Shown one piece after another: positions 25,492 through 37,773 of a DNA stretch of 64,000 nt. The notes beneath the pieces are model-generated. The model saw nothing but the letters and a program-made list of their open reading frames with translations, was not told where the DNA came from and ran no database searches. The translations under genes and the position numbers were made by a program. The stretch lies in contig CM022667.1 of assembly GCA_012295275.1 (NCBI GenBank), forward strand, positions 22,016,672 through 22,080,671, in the 5' to 3' direction. The stretch comes from Chrysomallon squamiferum (Eukaryota > Mollusca > Gastropoda > Neomphalida > Peltospiridae). The first letter of the stretch is position 1, and each line of letters starts with the position of its first letter.

Positions 25492-26933
25492 CTGAAATAT
25501 TTCATTTATTAAATAATAGAAGAAAGTCTGCTTAGAGAATGAACTGAATGAAATGAAATTCAGAGATTGTCCTGAGATTGTCCAAAGAGTAATAATGTTA
25601 ACAAATATTTAAAGTTTTTAAAATCAGTTGAATTTGTGAAATTATGTTGTTTCAAGCAGTCAATACCATATTCAGATAAAGTGAAAAATTATGAAACTTT
25701 TTAAAGTATGGAATATTATATATCTTTTTTTTTAAAATATATTTCTCTGATCATGGAATTATTTAGTGTTTTAATCAAATAACTGAAAACAACATTTGAG
25801 ATTAAACTTCTGAATTTTAATTGCAGTTTAACTGTAATGCAGACTAAGTGTTATTCCAAAAACAAACAAATGAATGTTATATATAAAAACAGAAAATCTT
25901 TCATACCATATAAAAATGCAACCCCAAGAGTCATTTTGATTCAAAGGAATACATGTACTTTTTCAAAATTCTCAGCTAAATATTATAATATAATCTGTTG
26001 CATGGGTTGATAATATACATTAAATAAATTTACAAAACAATAAACATGAAATAAAATCCAGATGTGACAACATTTTTCAGAAAACCTGACAATATAACTT
26101 TTCCTGAAGATGAAAGAACCAACATTTTCTCATAATTCCTGGAAAACAATCAGAATTCCACAAAAGGTAGCGGTCTCAGTTTACTGCGGTCTGAATATGA
26201 TGTGCCTTATAGATATATCAAAATAATTTTATCATATTCCTTGCCAAAATGTCAGTATAAGTAATTTTGGATGGTTAAACTTATTGTTTCAATAACTTAT
26301 TTTTTAAATTATTATTATTATTATTATTATATTTTTTCAATAATCTGCAAGAAAAACTCAGTTTGAATCTTATTCTTATGTGTAAATATTCACCATAAAA
26401 TAAAAAAGTTAATCTCTTCTTTGAAGGTCAATGTATTATTCACAATCACTTCACCTTCATTCGGTATGGAATATGGATGATGTTCTTCAACATTCCGTTT
26501 TTCTAATGGGTTTTTTTTTTGGTGGGTCTGGATTAATATTCCACATTTTGCTGTCTGGTATGATGTAAACTAATATAGTCTTTGTTATTTCATGTCAACT
26601 TTTTCAATAATTCATTATAATAATTTACTAATTTTATTATAAAATCAATAATAACAAATATTATTATTATAACAAAAGAATATATATATATATAACATAT
26701 ATATACTTCATTACTTGGTTGCGAAATTATTTAATAAGTGCTGATTATGACTACTCAGGGATACGGAACTAATAATCACATAATTAAATATCTAGTTATT
26801 ACTAAGTTAATAAACTAGTTATACATTTAATTGTTAGGTTAGCAACGAAAACAACATAAATTGCCGATAAAATGATAAATGATAAAATAAATTCAGAATA
26901 ATATAATTATAAACACCAGCAGTGTGTACTCAC
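25492..26933 (-). other. PFDN2 intron 1
   Basis: A 1442-bp intron with a strong GTGAGT donor and a TTTCAG acceptor. It contains an ATT run near 26310-26330 and an AT run near 26680. No coding structure was recognised. Confidence 0.9.
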
Positions 26934-27070
26934 TCGTGCTCTTTCATATCCATTTCTATTTCAGATATCTTTGATGCTAACATTCTTTGTTGCTGTCTTA
27001 ATTCCTGAAAACCTGCAATAATCTGTTCTTGTGATTTTCCTTTTGAACTTTTGCTAGCATTCGACGCCAT
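26934..27070 (-). CDS. PFDN2: Prefoldin subunit 2, exon 1 (start)
   Basis: PFDN2 is a beta-type subunit of prefoldin, the cytosolic hexamer that captures nascent actin and tubulin chains and hands them to the CCT/TRiC chaperonin. The exon encodes MASNASKSSKGK, a short flexible leader, then EQIIAGFQELRQQQRMLASK and the start of the first coiled-coil helix, matching the human protein closely. The start is clear: it is the first ATG of the frame and the total length is 141 residues, against about 154 in human, whose tails are longer. The exon ends GAGCACGA|GTGAGT in phase 2. Upstream, the - strand has GGGCGTGG (an Sp1/KLF-like box) and AATATGGCG across the start codon, reminiscent of a YY1-type site in TATA-less housekeeping promoters; regulation by these is an inference. 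Confidence 0.96.
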
Positions 27071-28408
27071 ATTTATCTCGTCTGCAATATCACTAAACCA
27101 CGCCCTTGTCCTAGAGCACCACTTCTTTTAGTTGGATTTGCTGGCCCTTATTGAACGACAATTATACTAAGAACTTTATTAAGTTTTGTATACAAATAAA
27201 CGGAAGGTGATAATTGAATTTTGTGGCTGAATATTCTCTAGGTTAAATATGGAAAACACCTATTATTTAGTAGTAAATTTATGCATTTTATTATTATTAT
27301 TATTATTTTTAAACATGAAGCTTAAAAAAAAATAAGAGTAAAGATTTGTAGATCCATATATTTATATAAACTATATGTGTGAGTGGTAGACAGCTTATAA
27401 AAAATGGAGAAAATTACCAAAGTAAATACACTGACAGAGGGAACTCTGATTTGAAAAGACACTAGACTAACTGCCATTTAAGAATTTAATAGCACTTCTG
27501 CAGCTCACGAGTACGTCTCATCTCTGATTTGTTGTCCGCTTCCAGGGAATAAAAACCAGTTCGGCTATTGCGAAAAACGCACCACGACGAAGCAAACTGT
27601 TATCAACAAAACATACTCTAAATACCCGCGACAAAAGCCTGTTGACACGTCGATAACTGACCAGAATCTCTCCACTCATCACTGATTGATTGCAGAGCCA
27701 GAGGTAGGATTTCATTACGAAACCATTAAATTATGTATCCAACATACTCTGTACGTAAACAAACTCAAACAGTTACAAACTAACAAAGGGCTTTGACTTT
27801 GCCCAGCGTGTCGGATGTGGTCACCTCATTCCTATTCCCTCTGGAACGGGTATAATATCCGCTCCATATTGACATATATTATTAGAAAGTTAATGGAAGT
27901 AAAGATTACTATAATACTTCGTCATTCATAAAATCGGCATACAATTTAAAATGGTAATACATTTTACTCGGCACAGGGACAATCTTGTCTATTGTTGGAC
28001 AAGTGTTGGTTTTTAAATTAAAGTATTCTCACCAAAATAAAAGAATGTGTTTTTGTTAGATCTGAATTAGTCCAACCTTAACCGAAACGTCTCGAATTGA
28101 TTGATAGATGTTGGGTTGATAAATTGCTGATCCATTTATCTTTGAAGATAGTTTCCGGTGTTCGAATAGTTTGTTTTGTTCTACAATGGGTAACCGTAAC
28201 ATCGGAGATGATCCCAGAAAAAACATGCAAAATTTCTATATCATAGTAACAACCTAGTCTCCTGACTTCCAATGAGTAGCCAATGAACAAGTAAATGATA
28301 TCACCCTACAGACGTTGTTATTTTACCTGCTATTAAAAAGTAAATCCAATTGGTGATGAAGAAGACATTTTCAGCAAGTAATGTATATAACCGTCCGATT
28401 TATTTACT
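27071..28408. other. PFDN2 promoter side and GC-richer intergenic DNA
   Basis: The first 100 bases should contain the PFDN2 promoter. From about 27480 the DNA becomes clearly more GC- and CpG-rich than the rest of the window and stays so through the retrotransposon. Several open frames exist (for example 27518-27715 on the - strand), but none resembles a known family and no splice structure is obvious. It could be old transposon sequence, or the edge of an unrecognised gene. Confidence 0.45.
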
Positions 28409-30677
28409 CCCTGGTGGACGGAACGCATAGAAAAGAAATGCAAAGAGAGAAACAAATACAGAAGACAATACAAAAAAGACAGAAATCTCTCCACACACGA
28501 AAAAATACAAAATAGCAAAAAAAGAAGTCTCCAACCTAATACTCACAGCGAAACAAGAACACTGGGAACTTTTATGCAACAACATCGACCACAAAACATC
28601 AGTCAAAGACATGTGGGCCAAAGTAAAAAACATCCAAGGCAAAAAACCCCACAGAATCAACACTCTCGGCAAAAACAACATCGCATTCACCGACAAGCAA
28701 AAAGCGGACCTACTCAGCGAAACTTTCGCCAAGTCCAGCAGCAACTCAAACTTCCCACTGAAATTCACAAAGAAACCAATGGACATCATAAAAATAGGCG
28801 AACATTCCGCAGACACAGAACACATGAAATACAATGAGCTTTTCAACATCAACGAATTAAAACATGCACTCAAAAACAAGAAAAGTACAGCCACGGGGGC
28901 AGATAAAATAAGCTACACAATACTACAACACCTACCAGACGAAACACTACTCATCGTACTCGATCTCTACAATACAATATGGACCACTGGAAAGATTCCA
29001 ACACACTGGAAACACGCCGAATGTTTCAGCTTGCCCAAACCACACAAGGATCACTCACTACCCAACAGCTACAGGCCGATCACGCTGGCGTTGCACATGT
29101 GCAAAACACTGGAAACAATGATCAACACACGCCTGAGCCAGCATCTAAACAACAATTTAATCAGCAAATACCAAAGCGGCTTCAGGAAGAAACACAGCAC
29201 AAACGACCAGATCACACGACTGCAAACAATCAAAAAAAGTCATAGCAGTTTTTTTTAGACATTGAAAAAGCATTCGACATGGTATGGCTCGTTAAATTAA
29301 TCAACAACAACATCAAAGGCAACATGTTCAATTTTATCAAAGACTTCATTATCAAAGTAAACGGTCACATCTCAGAGAAAACGACAATCGAAAACGGCAT
29401 CCCACAAGGATCCGTGATCTCGCCAACACTCTTCAACATCTACATCAACGACATCGTCACAGCACTCGACCAACAAGACAACGCCAAAAATCCACCAACC
29501 GAACCAATAAATACAGCACTCTTTGCCGACGACTGCGCCTTTTGGCGGGCAGGAAGATCGACCGCAGCAATACAGAAACAAATACAAAAAGACTTAAACA
29601 ACAAACGATTGGGCGTTGAAATGGGGCATAAAGATTTCTCTTTCGAAAACGACATGCCTCCTTTTCAACAAAAAATCAGACAACAGCAAGATCACACTAA
29701 ACATCGACAACAACGTCATAACACAAACAAAAACATTCAAATTTCTAGGTGTGACATTCAACAATAAACACACCTTTCCTGATCAAGACAGAAACAGACA
29801 AAACAGAGTTCCCACTCTTCAAAAAGGCCATATTTCTAGCAGCAGCAAACGACCACTACAAAGAACACACTCACACCTACACCGACGGATCCAAAAACCC
29901 AGACAACGGGAAAGTAGGATTCGACTTCATAGCCCTAGACCACACAAACAAACCCACATGCATACAATTCGGCCGCATCAGAAATCACCTTTCGGTATAC
30001 ACGGCTGAACTGGTTGCCATCATCAGAGCCATGCTGTGGGTGAAACACAACAACAAACACACAGTCATCTTCTCAGACAGCCTAAGTTCCGTCGTCTCAA
30101 TACAATCCGGACATTCCAGCAGACCAGACCTACTCAGTAAAATACAACAACTACACGAGGACATAAAACACAACAAGAAACAACTAATCATCCAGAGTCA
30201 CTCAGCATTAAAGACGAAGACATCTGCACAGACATGCACTATGGAATAAACGAAATTCTTTCCATCGCAGCCAAACATTACGACAAACAATGGCAAAACG
30301 AATGGAACAACACCAAAAACAAATGGCATTTGAACATCAAACCGCTCACCAAAACACCCAAAATCACACTCGCTAACAAACTACACAACAACATCACCAA
30401 AGCCAGAATTGGTTACTCGACCAACTTAAATGCAATCCGATACCAATACCACACCACCACATCATCCAACTGCAGCTGTGGACTCTCCGAAACCATGAAA
30501 CACTACTTGTTTCACTGTCAAAATTTCGCCAAGGAAAGACAAGCACTACGCAATGCACTGGATGAGCTAAAAATCGAGTTCACGCTCCAACACATCTTGG
30601 CAACAAACACGAAAGACAGAGCGTTAGTCCTCGCTGCAGTAACAACATATATTCTTAACACAAAGCACAAACTCTAG
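28409..30677 (+). mobile_element. Non-LTR retrotransposon (RT + RNase H), 5'-truncated and deleted
   Basis: This is the 3' part of ORF2 of a LINE-type element with an RNase H domain, as in the I/LOA/Ingi-like groups. It starts with PWWTERIEKKCKERN, the usual linker after the endonuclease; the endonuclease itself is absent. The reverse transcriptase shows LPNSYRPITL, YQSGFRKKHST, DIEKAFD (29258), IPQGSVISPTLF and the catalytic FADD (about 29524). RNase H shows YTDGSK (29878), YTAELVAI (29998) and VIFSDSLSS (about 30064). A C-terminal zinc-knuckle-like NCSCG...HYLFHC ends the ORF at 30677. It is dead: there is a frameshift in the T run at 29249-29256, others near 28500, 29600 and 30190-30240, most of the RT thumb is missing at about 29779, and the segment with the last RNase H acidic residue is missing at about 30192. 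Confidence 0.92.
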
Positions 30678-30893
30678 TTTTTTTTTTTTTTGTTATTTTG
30701 TTTTTTTTGACATAAAAACAAACAACAGTTATATGAATTTATTGACTTACAGATTGATCGGTTGAACAGCCGATGGATCTACAGATGGAACGGCTGATTG
30801 ACGGATCAGTTTGAGTGGCCAATTAAATTAATAATTAAAAACAAAACTATACGTGCTATACGCACCTACTTTCAGACCATACTAACCTGTTGT

Positions 30894-30927
<34 letters not shown>

Positions 30928-31480
30928 CTTTCTCTTGTACATAATAAATGTAAATAAGTTCATGTTCTTATTCCTAGCTGCAAATATTTATAACATCTTT
31001 TAAATTAAAACAGAAAAATAAAATAAAATAAAATAAAATGTAAATACGTTAACTACACTCATGTTATTCTTTTTAGTTACAGGTGTTTAATCAATAAAAA
31101 GACCATTGGCAACAAAAATAGAAAAAAAGTTGGAATTGTTGGACCAGGAGAAAGCAGCCAAAAAGAACAAAGAAATATCAGCACCAGTCGACAAGAGGAC
31201 AAACAAACAGGACCCAACCAACTCGGACCCGGTGATGACTAGGAGAGCTTCAACGAGCCAGACAAGTATCTGAAACAACAAGGAGCGGATAACGTGTACG
31301 AAACATCGGAACCGACTCGTTACGATCCGATATGTTGGACACTCCCTTGTGTCCTGCAATCGTAACGAGAACCCATTCTCTTACTTTACCCAAAACTCTT
31401 TTCTGCAACGGACACACCCGCTGACCTTTCAGAAAGCGAGCCCGTCGTAGACGTGCTTCGCAACAGCTAGCTCTGATTAG
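30678..31480 (+). mobile_element. Probable 3' tail of the non-LTR retrotransposon
   Basis: The GC-richer composition continues past the ORF stop. The stretch contains two T runs (including 30896-30927), an AAAAT pentamer run near 31011-31038 and a coding-like fragment near 31127-31275 (for example KKLELLDQEKAAKKNKEI and SDPVMTRRASTSQTSI). It reads like the 3' end of the same LINE with smaller insertions. The exact 3' boundary is not visible; composition falls back to background near 31480. Confidence 0.5.
30896..30927. repeat. Poly-T tract, 32 bp
   Basis: An uninterrupted T run. On the - strand it is a poly-A tail-like run and may mark the end of a separate small retrotransposed insertion within the LINE 3' tail. 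Confidence 0.9.
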
Positions 31481-31984
31481 CACGTTAATTTTTTTCATTT
31501 TATTTCATTTAGATTGCTGTTGTTGAATGCGTGTCGGTTACACAAACTTGGTACTTGTCTGTGTAGTTGTGTATAATTTTATGACGTTGTGATGTATATG
31601 AATATGTTAAACATTAGTAGTGAATGTATTAGGAAAGTATGTATTGTATAACTGCATAACATATGGTGTTATTTCATGTGTGTTGTTTGAAAGGACCCGT
31701 TATTAGTGATATGTAGCAAGATAGATATATTTATTTATGACAGACTAGGAAATGTCATGCGATATATATATATGAATTTCTTATTGTAATGTCATGTATT
31801 CTAATCTTGTTGTATTTTAAATTATTGATTTGATTGTTTCTGGGTTTCAAACATACATTGTGTGTGATTTCAAATAAAAAGCCATTGTCCTGAACCTACA
31901 ACTGTTTGTCGTCTTTTTGAAAAGAAACTCAAATACTATTACATATATTATAAATTTTAAACACAACACACATATATATAATAC

Positions 31985-32046
31985 ATGTACATAAAAATAA
32001 TCAAACCCTATGAATATATGTACATAAAAATAATCAAACCCTATGA
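31985..32046. repeat. Tandem repeat, 33-bp unit, about 1.9 copies
   Basis: ATGTACATAAAAATAATCAA and the following ACCCTATGA recur exactly 33 bp apart (31985 and 32018). Confidence 0.9.
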
Positions 32047-32178
32047 CTAGTACAACATCCCATTCCGATTTCAATAACATGTTTTTAACGACTTCAATTA
32101 CAATTACTTAGGCTAATTGTAATAAGATTAAAGATAGTCCAAGATAGGTCAGTCTACATTTCATTGTTTACGTAGCGC

Positions 32179-32375
32179 TGCTATATCCAGACGGTAATTA
32201 TTCATATACAATATCACGCAGCATCCACGTTTTATTCAGTAAATAGATACCTAGATAGAGAACTACATCAATAACATATTCTCTCTGTGGTAACCAGTTT
32301 GAGTATTTAAACAAAGAGTGCCCACTATAACCAGACGGTAATTAATCACACAGTATCATGCAGCATCCAAGTGGC
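32179..32375. repeat. Direct repeat, about 55 bp, copies 145 bp apart
   Basis: The copies at 32179-32234 and 32324-32375 share CCAGACGGTAATTA, then TCA-rich spacing, then GCAGCATCCA, with a few mismatches. It may be two monomers of a degraded tandem array or two ends of a small element. Confidence 0.75.
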
Positions 32376-35187
32376 TGTTTATCTCCTGCTCCCTGAATCG
32401 TAAAGGTTGCACTTGGACTAAATCAAATGGTTTCGGGTCAAGAGTTCGAGATGGAAAATCATAAGGAGTTACGGTGGTTATAGGTGACAGGGACGACTAA
32501 AGTTTGTGCAAAGCAAGCGGTATGACCCGGAAGTAAACAGGATTCGCGGAATGGGAAGATAACTCTAAATAATTACATTGCGGAACCGGCCCATTGTAAG
32601 GATATGTACTGTTTTTTTTTTAAAATACAGTTAAACGATAACTTTTAAAAATTTCAGCAAGTTGAATCAGTATTTAGTTATTTAACATTCAGCTAATTTA
32701 ATTATAATAATGTAATGAGATTACTGATAGACTGAAGTATAAACAACAAAAATGTCATCACTTGTTTTCTTCATTTAGTGCACATGTACGAGAATTATCT
32801 CAGAATATAAAATATATTATGAGAATTAACATAAAATGTGTATTTAATAACTGAATGGACATAGCAATAAATAATATGTTAACTCTTAAGTAATTAAGGC
32901 TGGTGTTTGAGTAAACTAAGTAAAAGAAGCAGTAGATGAACAAAACGAATTTAAAATGAAAGGCCATGTTCGTTGAAAAAAAAAATTATTTCTATGCACT
33001 GAAATGATTTTAATGAGCATTGTTAAGCAAATTATTGCAAAAAAAAAAAATAATAATAATTTTGTCATTTCTGTTTGTTCTGTGCATTTAACTCTTTTTT
33101 AATAGTTATTATCCTTTTTATTAGTTCAGAGCAGAAACACGTTAAAGCATTGATAAAACATTTTTATGTAAACCAGTTAAAGTAGATTTTTGTCTTTGGG
33201 TGTTCGCTTGAGAAATGTGTTTTCAAATGTGATCATGTCTGATTATGTGTTTATGTGTTTTAGTAAATTTGGTATCACTTAGTTTCCTTATTATTTATCT
33301 TTTACTCTCAGTAATTTCTGAATAATTTACTTTCTTTCTCTTTACAGCTTGTACTTTTGGTTTTATTTAATCAGCTTTTGCTGATCATGAGGCACTCTCT
33401 TGTACAGTGAAGTGAAGCTGTGGAGTGTCATCTACTGATAAAAATGAGTACAGAAATAAAAATAAAATTTCGTCTACGAATCAAAGAAATAACTGAAACT
33501 TCTACATTGTGGAATGATTTCAACATTAAACTCTGTAAGTCAGTTATATATCCAAATAAATCACAAAAAAATAAAATCAAATACCACAAAAATATTTTCT
33601 TATTCGCTAACCAATCCTAATGTTGTATAATGCCAATTTTGATATTCGTAGAATGTTTTCAGTGAAAGAAGCTGTCAAGATTATTTTATTAAATACACTT
33701 AGAATTTCGGACAGTTATAAGCAGAGAACTCTAGATTAACATTATGTTCGCAAACATACTCTATTATTAAATAATCATGTTGACATCAAAACCCAGTATA
33801 AAGTTTTCACTAACATCTGTGGGAATGTGCTGAAAAAGGTTCTGGTTCGGACAAGTGCAGCTGCACACGGTTCCATTTGATGAACTAGGCGGTCAGTGAA
33901 GAGAATTTGAAATTTCGGCCTTGTTTTGATAGCATTTGTTTAATTTGTTGCAGTCTTATGTAGTGTAATCTGTGTCATATATATATATATATACAGTTTA
34001 GTCACAATTTAAAATTTAACAATCCTTGTCATAATGTTCTAATGTTTATTTTATGCATTTCTGTTAACAAAATGAATGAGAAAATTGAGATTCTAAAATA
34101 AATAAATAAATATATAAATGTTTTAAAAAGAAAATGTTAAATTTCAAGCATCCTCAAGAAATACACGCTTCGACCAAGATGTTTTGTGCCCACAAATATT
34201 TTTCTCATAATTCATTTTACCTTCATATATGCAGATGATAATATCAACATCGATGCTGTCATTATGATTATTATTGTATTTGCAGGGGCTATTACTATTA
34301 CCATTGTTATTGTTTTTGTTGTTATTGATATATTTTATTTACTGAAATATGTTGTTTTTAACTTGATCGTCCAAACGAAGTTGACTGTTAAACTGATGGC
34401 AAGGCATCGGATAAACATCTCAATATCAGAAACTTAAATAATTAATTTACATGGATTTAAATACTTTTCTAAAAGAAAAAGTTAGACGGGAATGTATCAC
34501 AGGCAGATTATAAATACTATATTATTATATTTGATTTCATTATATGAATATAAAATTAAATTAAAATTATAGTTATTTTAACAATAATAAATTGAATCTT
34601 GTATTGGAAAACCTATGAGACAACGGAGCAATGACAAGTAACTATCTGGCAGCGAATAGCTCAAGAATGTAATAAGGGGATACTACAGCAGCAGTATGAA
34701 GATAATAAAGCTATTTAAAATAACTATTTCTTCCTTCTTTATATCTATCTATCTACCTACCTATATATATATGTAAGTATGTACAGTAATGTTCTGTAAA
34801 CAGTCTCTCAACTTAAAATAAGTTTGACATTGCCTATAAAATAAACATAGGACACAATTTTTTATAAATGTATTTTTTTCTATACAAATCACTTATAGTT
34901 AGTTATATTAGTAATAAACACCCGTAATTTTGTAATTGATTCCATTATTTAAACTAAATGCTCTCATTTAAACACACATAATATAACGATTAATGCAGAC
35001 TCACAGACAAAAGGAGGAGTCGCAATTTCTTAAAATTTCTCACCTTAGTGGTTATAAATGAACTTAAATTTACTTAAAATAAATATTTACTAAATTATCC
35101 ATTGTCACTCGTGAGGATCTATGTCACTTTCTTTTGACAACCTATACAGTAAGAGAAAAAAAAGAAGAAATAATACTGGGAAAAATA

Positions 35188-35188
35188 A

Positions 35189-35228
<40 letters not shown>
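35188..35228. repeat. (AAT)n microsatellite
   Basis: An uninterrupted AAT triplet run of about 40 bp, followed by a short GAT run. Confidence 0.93.
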
Positions 35229-36095
35229 TAACAACAATATAATAATGATGATGATGATAAGGTAAAATAAATAAATAAAAAAGCATAAATTATTTATAAG
35301 TTGGGAATCTAGATATTTTATTTTCAATTTTGCTTCATTGAAATTTAACTTTCAAATTATCTTTTATTTATTTGGTTAATTTATGTCATTAAATTTCATT
35401 ATCTTTGGTTTTGTTTTCATTTAAATTTCAACTAGTTTTATTATTATTATTACATTTAACCTTCAAGTTTATTTACCAATACTATCGAATTTCGCATAGT
35501 ATACAAAGAATGTTTTACCAGCGACTTCCATAGACAGGAATTTGTGCAGAAAATGGACTAACAATCTTCAGTCAGATCCAGCCTTTTGATTTACATATAT
35601 GAGAAAAGTTCCTCTAATTAAAAAAAAAAAAAAAAAATTAAATATTTTCTGAGAAGGTTGTTTTGACTAATTAAATAAAGAAGTCGGCTCCACTTTTTAA
35701 AAAACAATAAGTTCAATATATTGCTTTTAAAGTTTTTATTTGTAATAAATAAATAAATAAAAATAGAAAAAATAGAAATTCTATAAAACGTAAATCGTGC
35801 TTCTTCAGTTCTTGTTTACAAAATGTCTTATTCTTAGCGCATTGTAAGATGAAGAAAAAGATGAAAACAAAGGAGATGAAATGCCTCAAATTAAATATTT
35901 TATAAGAGTGGATTACTTAAATCTGGTAATTGTTAAAACACTTAACGAACGTTATGGATATTTCCGTAAGAGAATTGCTTATTCAAGTTATTGCAGGTTA
36001 ATAAAAAGAAACCAAAAGTAACAACAAATTTCCAACTAAAACAGCATTAACAAAGAAAAAGAAAAAACAAACAAAATGAATAAATAAATAAAGTA

Positions 36096-36200
36096 CAGGT
36101 ACCGGACCAATTATCCGGCGTCCTGAAATCCGGAACGACGCTATTTTCGTAGTTTGCGCGCGCGGCTGTTGTCCTACTATTCTTTCTACTGACCGGAACT
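36096..36200 (+). mobile_element. Possible solitary terminus of a pogo/Tigger-like DNA transposon
   Basis: After TA (36094-36095) comes CAGGTACCGGACCAATTATC followed by CGGCGTCC and AATCCGGAAC. This resembles the ends of pogo/Tigger-type elements, which start CAG next to a TA and contain TATCCGG-type motifs. No matching inverted partner was found downstream, so the copy is truncated or the resemblance is chance. Confidence 0.4.
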
Positions 36201-36356
36201 ACTAATTAGGTTAGATAAATCAAATGGGATTCTTAACCATTAAAATGAATATCTTAATTGATCTAGAATGCACAGGAGTCATTTTTTATGGCCACAGTTG
36301 GAAGAATTAATTTGAAAGGAGGACACTAGAATATAATAATAATAATAATAATAATA

Positions 36357-36391
<35 letters not shown>

Positions 36392-37417
36392 GTAACAATT
36401 AGAGTGTGCAGCATATATGTTTGTTTGAATGTGTATCGGTGCGCGCGCGCTTGTGTTTGTGTGTGTGTAATGTCACACTCATCTATTTTTAAAAACCAAG
36501 TTTACTTTTCTTTAGAGCTCGTTATATTTCACCTGGAAATTTATATCAGTTGAAATAAAAGTGAAAAACTAACGTTTCCTGGAGATGAAGAAAAAACGAC
36601 CAGATAAAAAAGAGGCCACGTCAAGAAAATGCAAAAACATTAAATAAAGGGATAAATACTCTTTAGACAAAACTTTACACATTATTCATAGAAAATTTCG
36701 TTATCTTCAGTTTTTACCTGACGCAATACAATAGCGAATTTGGACGAAATAAGTTTTTTTTATTTTTATTTTTTTAAATTATTATTCACTCTGTAAATTA
36801 TAATTAATTACGATATAGAGTTGAAGTTCTTTTTTGACTACATTTGAAAATTAATTATATTTTATTAGAAGTATGTTATATAAAAAATGTGAAAGAAAAA
36901 TGCACAATAAGACGAGAGAGAGAAATGCAAGTATCTTTGAGGAACGGAGGCAGGCCGGATTTAGAACTTAAAGACCACGGGTGATGTCACGCTCGTGGAG
37001 CCCCTCAACATAGAAATTAAATGACATGAAATGTAATTTAAAAAAATGAACTGAACCGAATGATAAACTGCTTACTTTCGAAAAAAAAAAAAAAAAAAAA
37101 AAGAAGAAGAAGAAAACGTATGATTTTATTTTTCTCAGTTTATTGACTGTAAGAATAATTTTCAGTTTGTAACCTCAGCCAAAGTGATATTACATTACTG
37201 GCAAACCGAAATTAAGCCCATTACTGTTTCTTCTTTTTTTATTTATACTGCTGGATAAGAGATTAATTATATTAATTAACAGCCGAGCCAAAAAAGAACA
37301 TTAAAGAAGTTTAGCTGGTCTCCATACTCGACTTCTGATCACAACGAAACAATAACAATGCATCGTGTATGTTAGAATTACGTTATAATAATTATATATA
37401 TTGTGGGCTTATGCTAC

Positions 37418-37740
37418 TTTCATTATTACAATTGTCCTTCCTATATTACACTTTGTTTCAATCAAAATTTGTTATGTTTTTATCAGCTGCAATCTTTCAG
37501 TTATCACAGAATAACAGCATACAGGTTTTTTCTTTGAAATGCACAAACGCCATGTTGAGGAATGGTGTAAATACTTGTTTATTTACTATACTGGCATTTC
37601 TTAAATAAGAGTTATTTCCCTTAGACCGTAACCTGTTTTTGGAGCCGTTTATTTTTATTACATAAAAATACAGATGAAAAAAATTACAAATATTGCAGAA
37701 ATGTATTTGTTTATTAAGTTATAAATGTAGAAAAAATTAT
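37418..37740. repeat. Dispersed repeat, copy A
   Basis: It matches 38593-38952 in direct orientation at roughly 75-85% by eye, with indels. Shared landmarks are TTTGTTATGTTTTTATCAGC, GCTGCAATCTTTCA, TATCACAGAATAA and TTATTTACTATACTGGCAT. It ends shortly after GAGTTATTTCCCTTA, the reverse of the mollusc-type motif. It is either two copies of one dispersed family or an old local duplication with a period near 1.2 kb. Two overlapping open frames are not conserved between copies as whole ORFs. Confidence 0.8.
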
Positions 37741-37748
37741 CAGAACAC

Positions 37749-37773
37749 TGTGTGTGTGTGTGTGTGTGTGTGT
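37749..37773. repeat. (GT)n microsatellite
   Basis: A GT dinucleotide run of about 25 bp directly after repeat copy A. Confidence 0.93.

Larger units (their letters stand above)
31481..32560. other. Intergenic, with two direct repeats
   Basis: No gene is supported. A 33-bp unit is repeated twice at 31985-32046 (ATGTACATAAAAATAATCAA). A longer unit around CCAGACGGTAATTA and GCAGCATCCA occurs at about 32179-32234 and again at 32324-32375. The segment 32380-32560 is GC-richer with several CpGs and might be a promoter or unrecognised exon, but nothing decisive is visible. Confidence 0.5.
32561..37417. other. Non-coding AT-rich stretch
   Basis: There is no supported gene. An (AAT)n microsatellite lies at 35188-35228 and an interrupted one at about 36331-36388. 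A CpG-rich patch at 36096-36200 begins like a pogo/Tigger-type terminus. A poly-A run is at 37080-37102. The segment near 36950-37015, with CCGGATTTAG and nearby CACG, may be part of an old dispersed repeat. Confidence 0.55.

Noticed and set aside
28400-28894. 164-codon open frame on the - strand
   Set aside because: It is antisense to the LINE reverse transcriptase and reflects that strand's composition.
32435-32455. AGAGTTCGAGA, reminiscent of a tRNA B box
   Set aside because: No matching A box or cloverleaf could be drawn around it, so no tRNA or tRNA-derived SINE is called.
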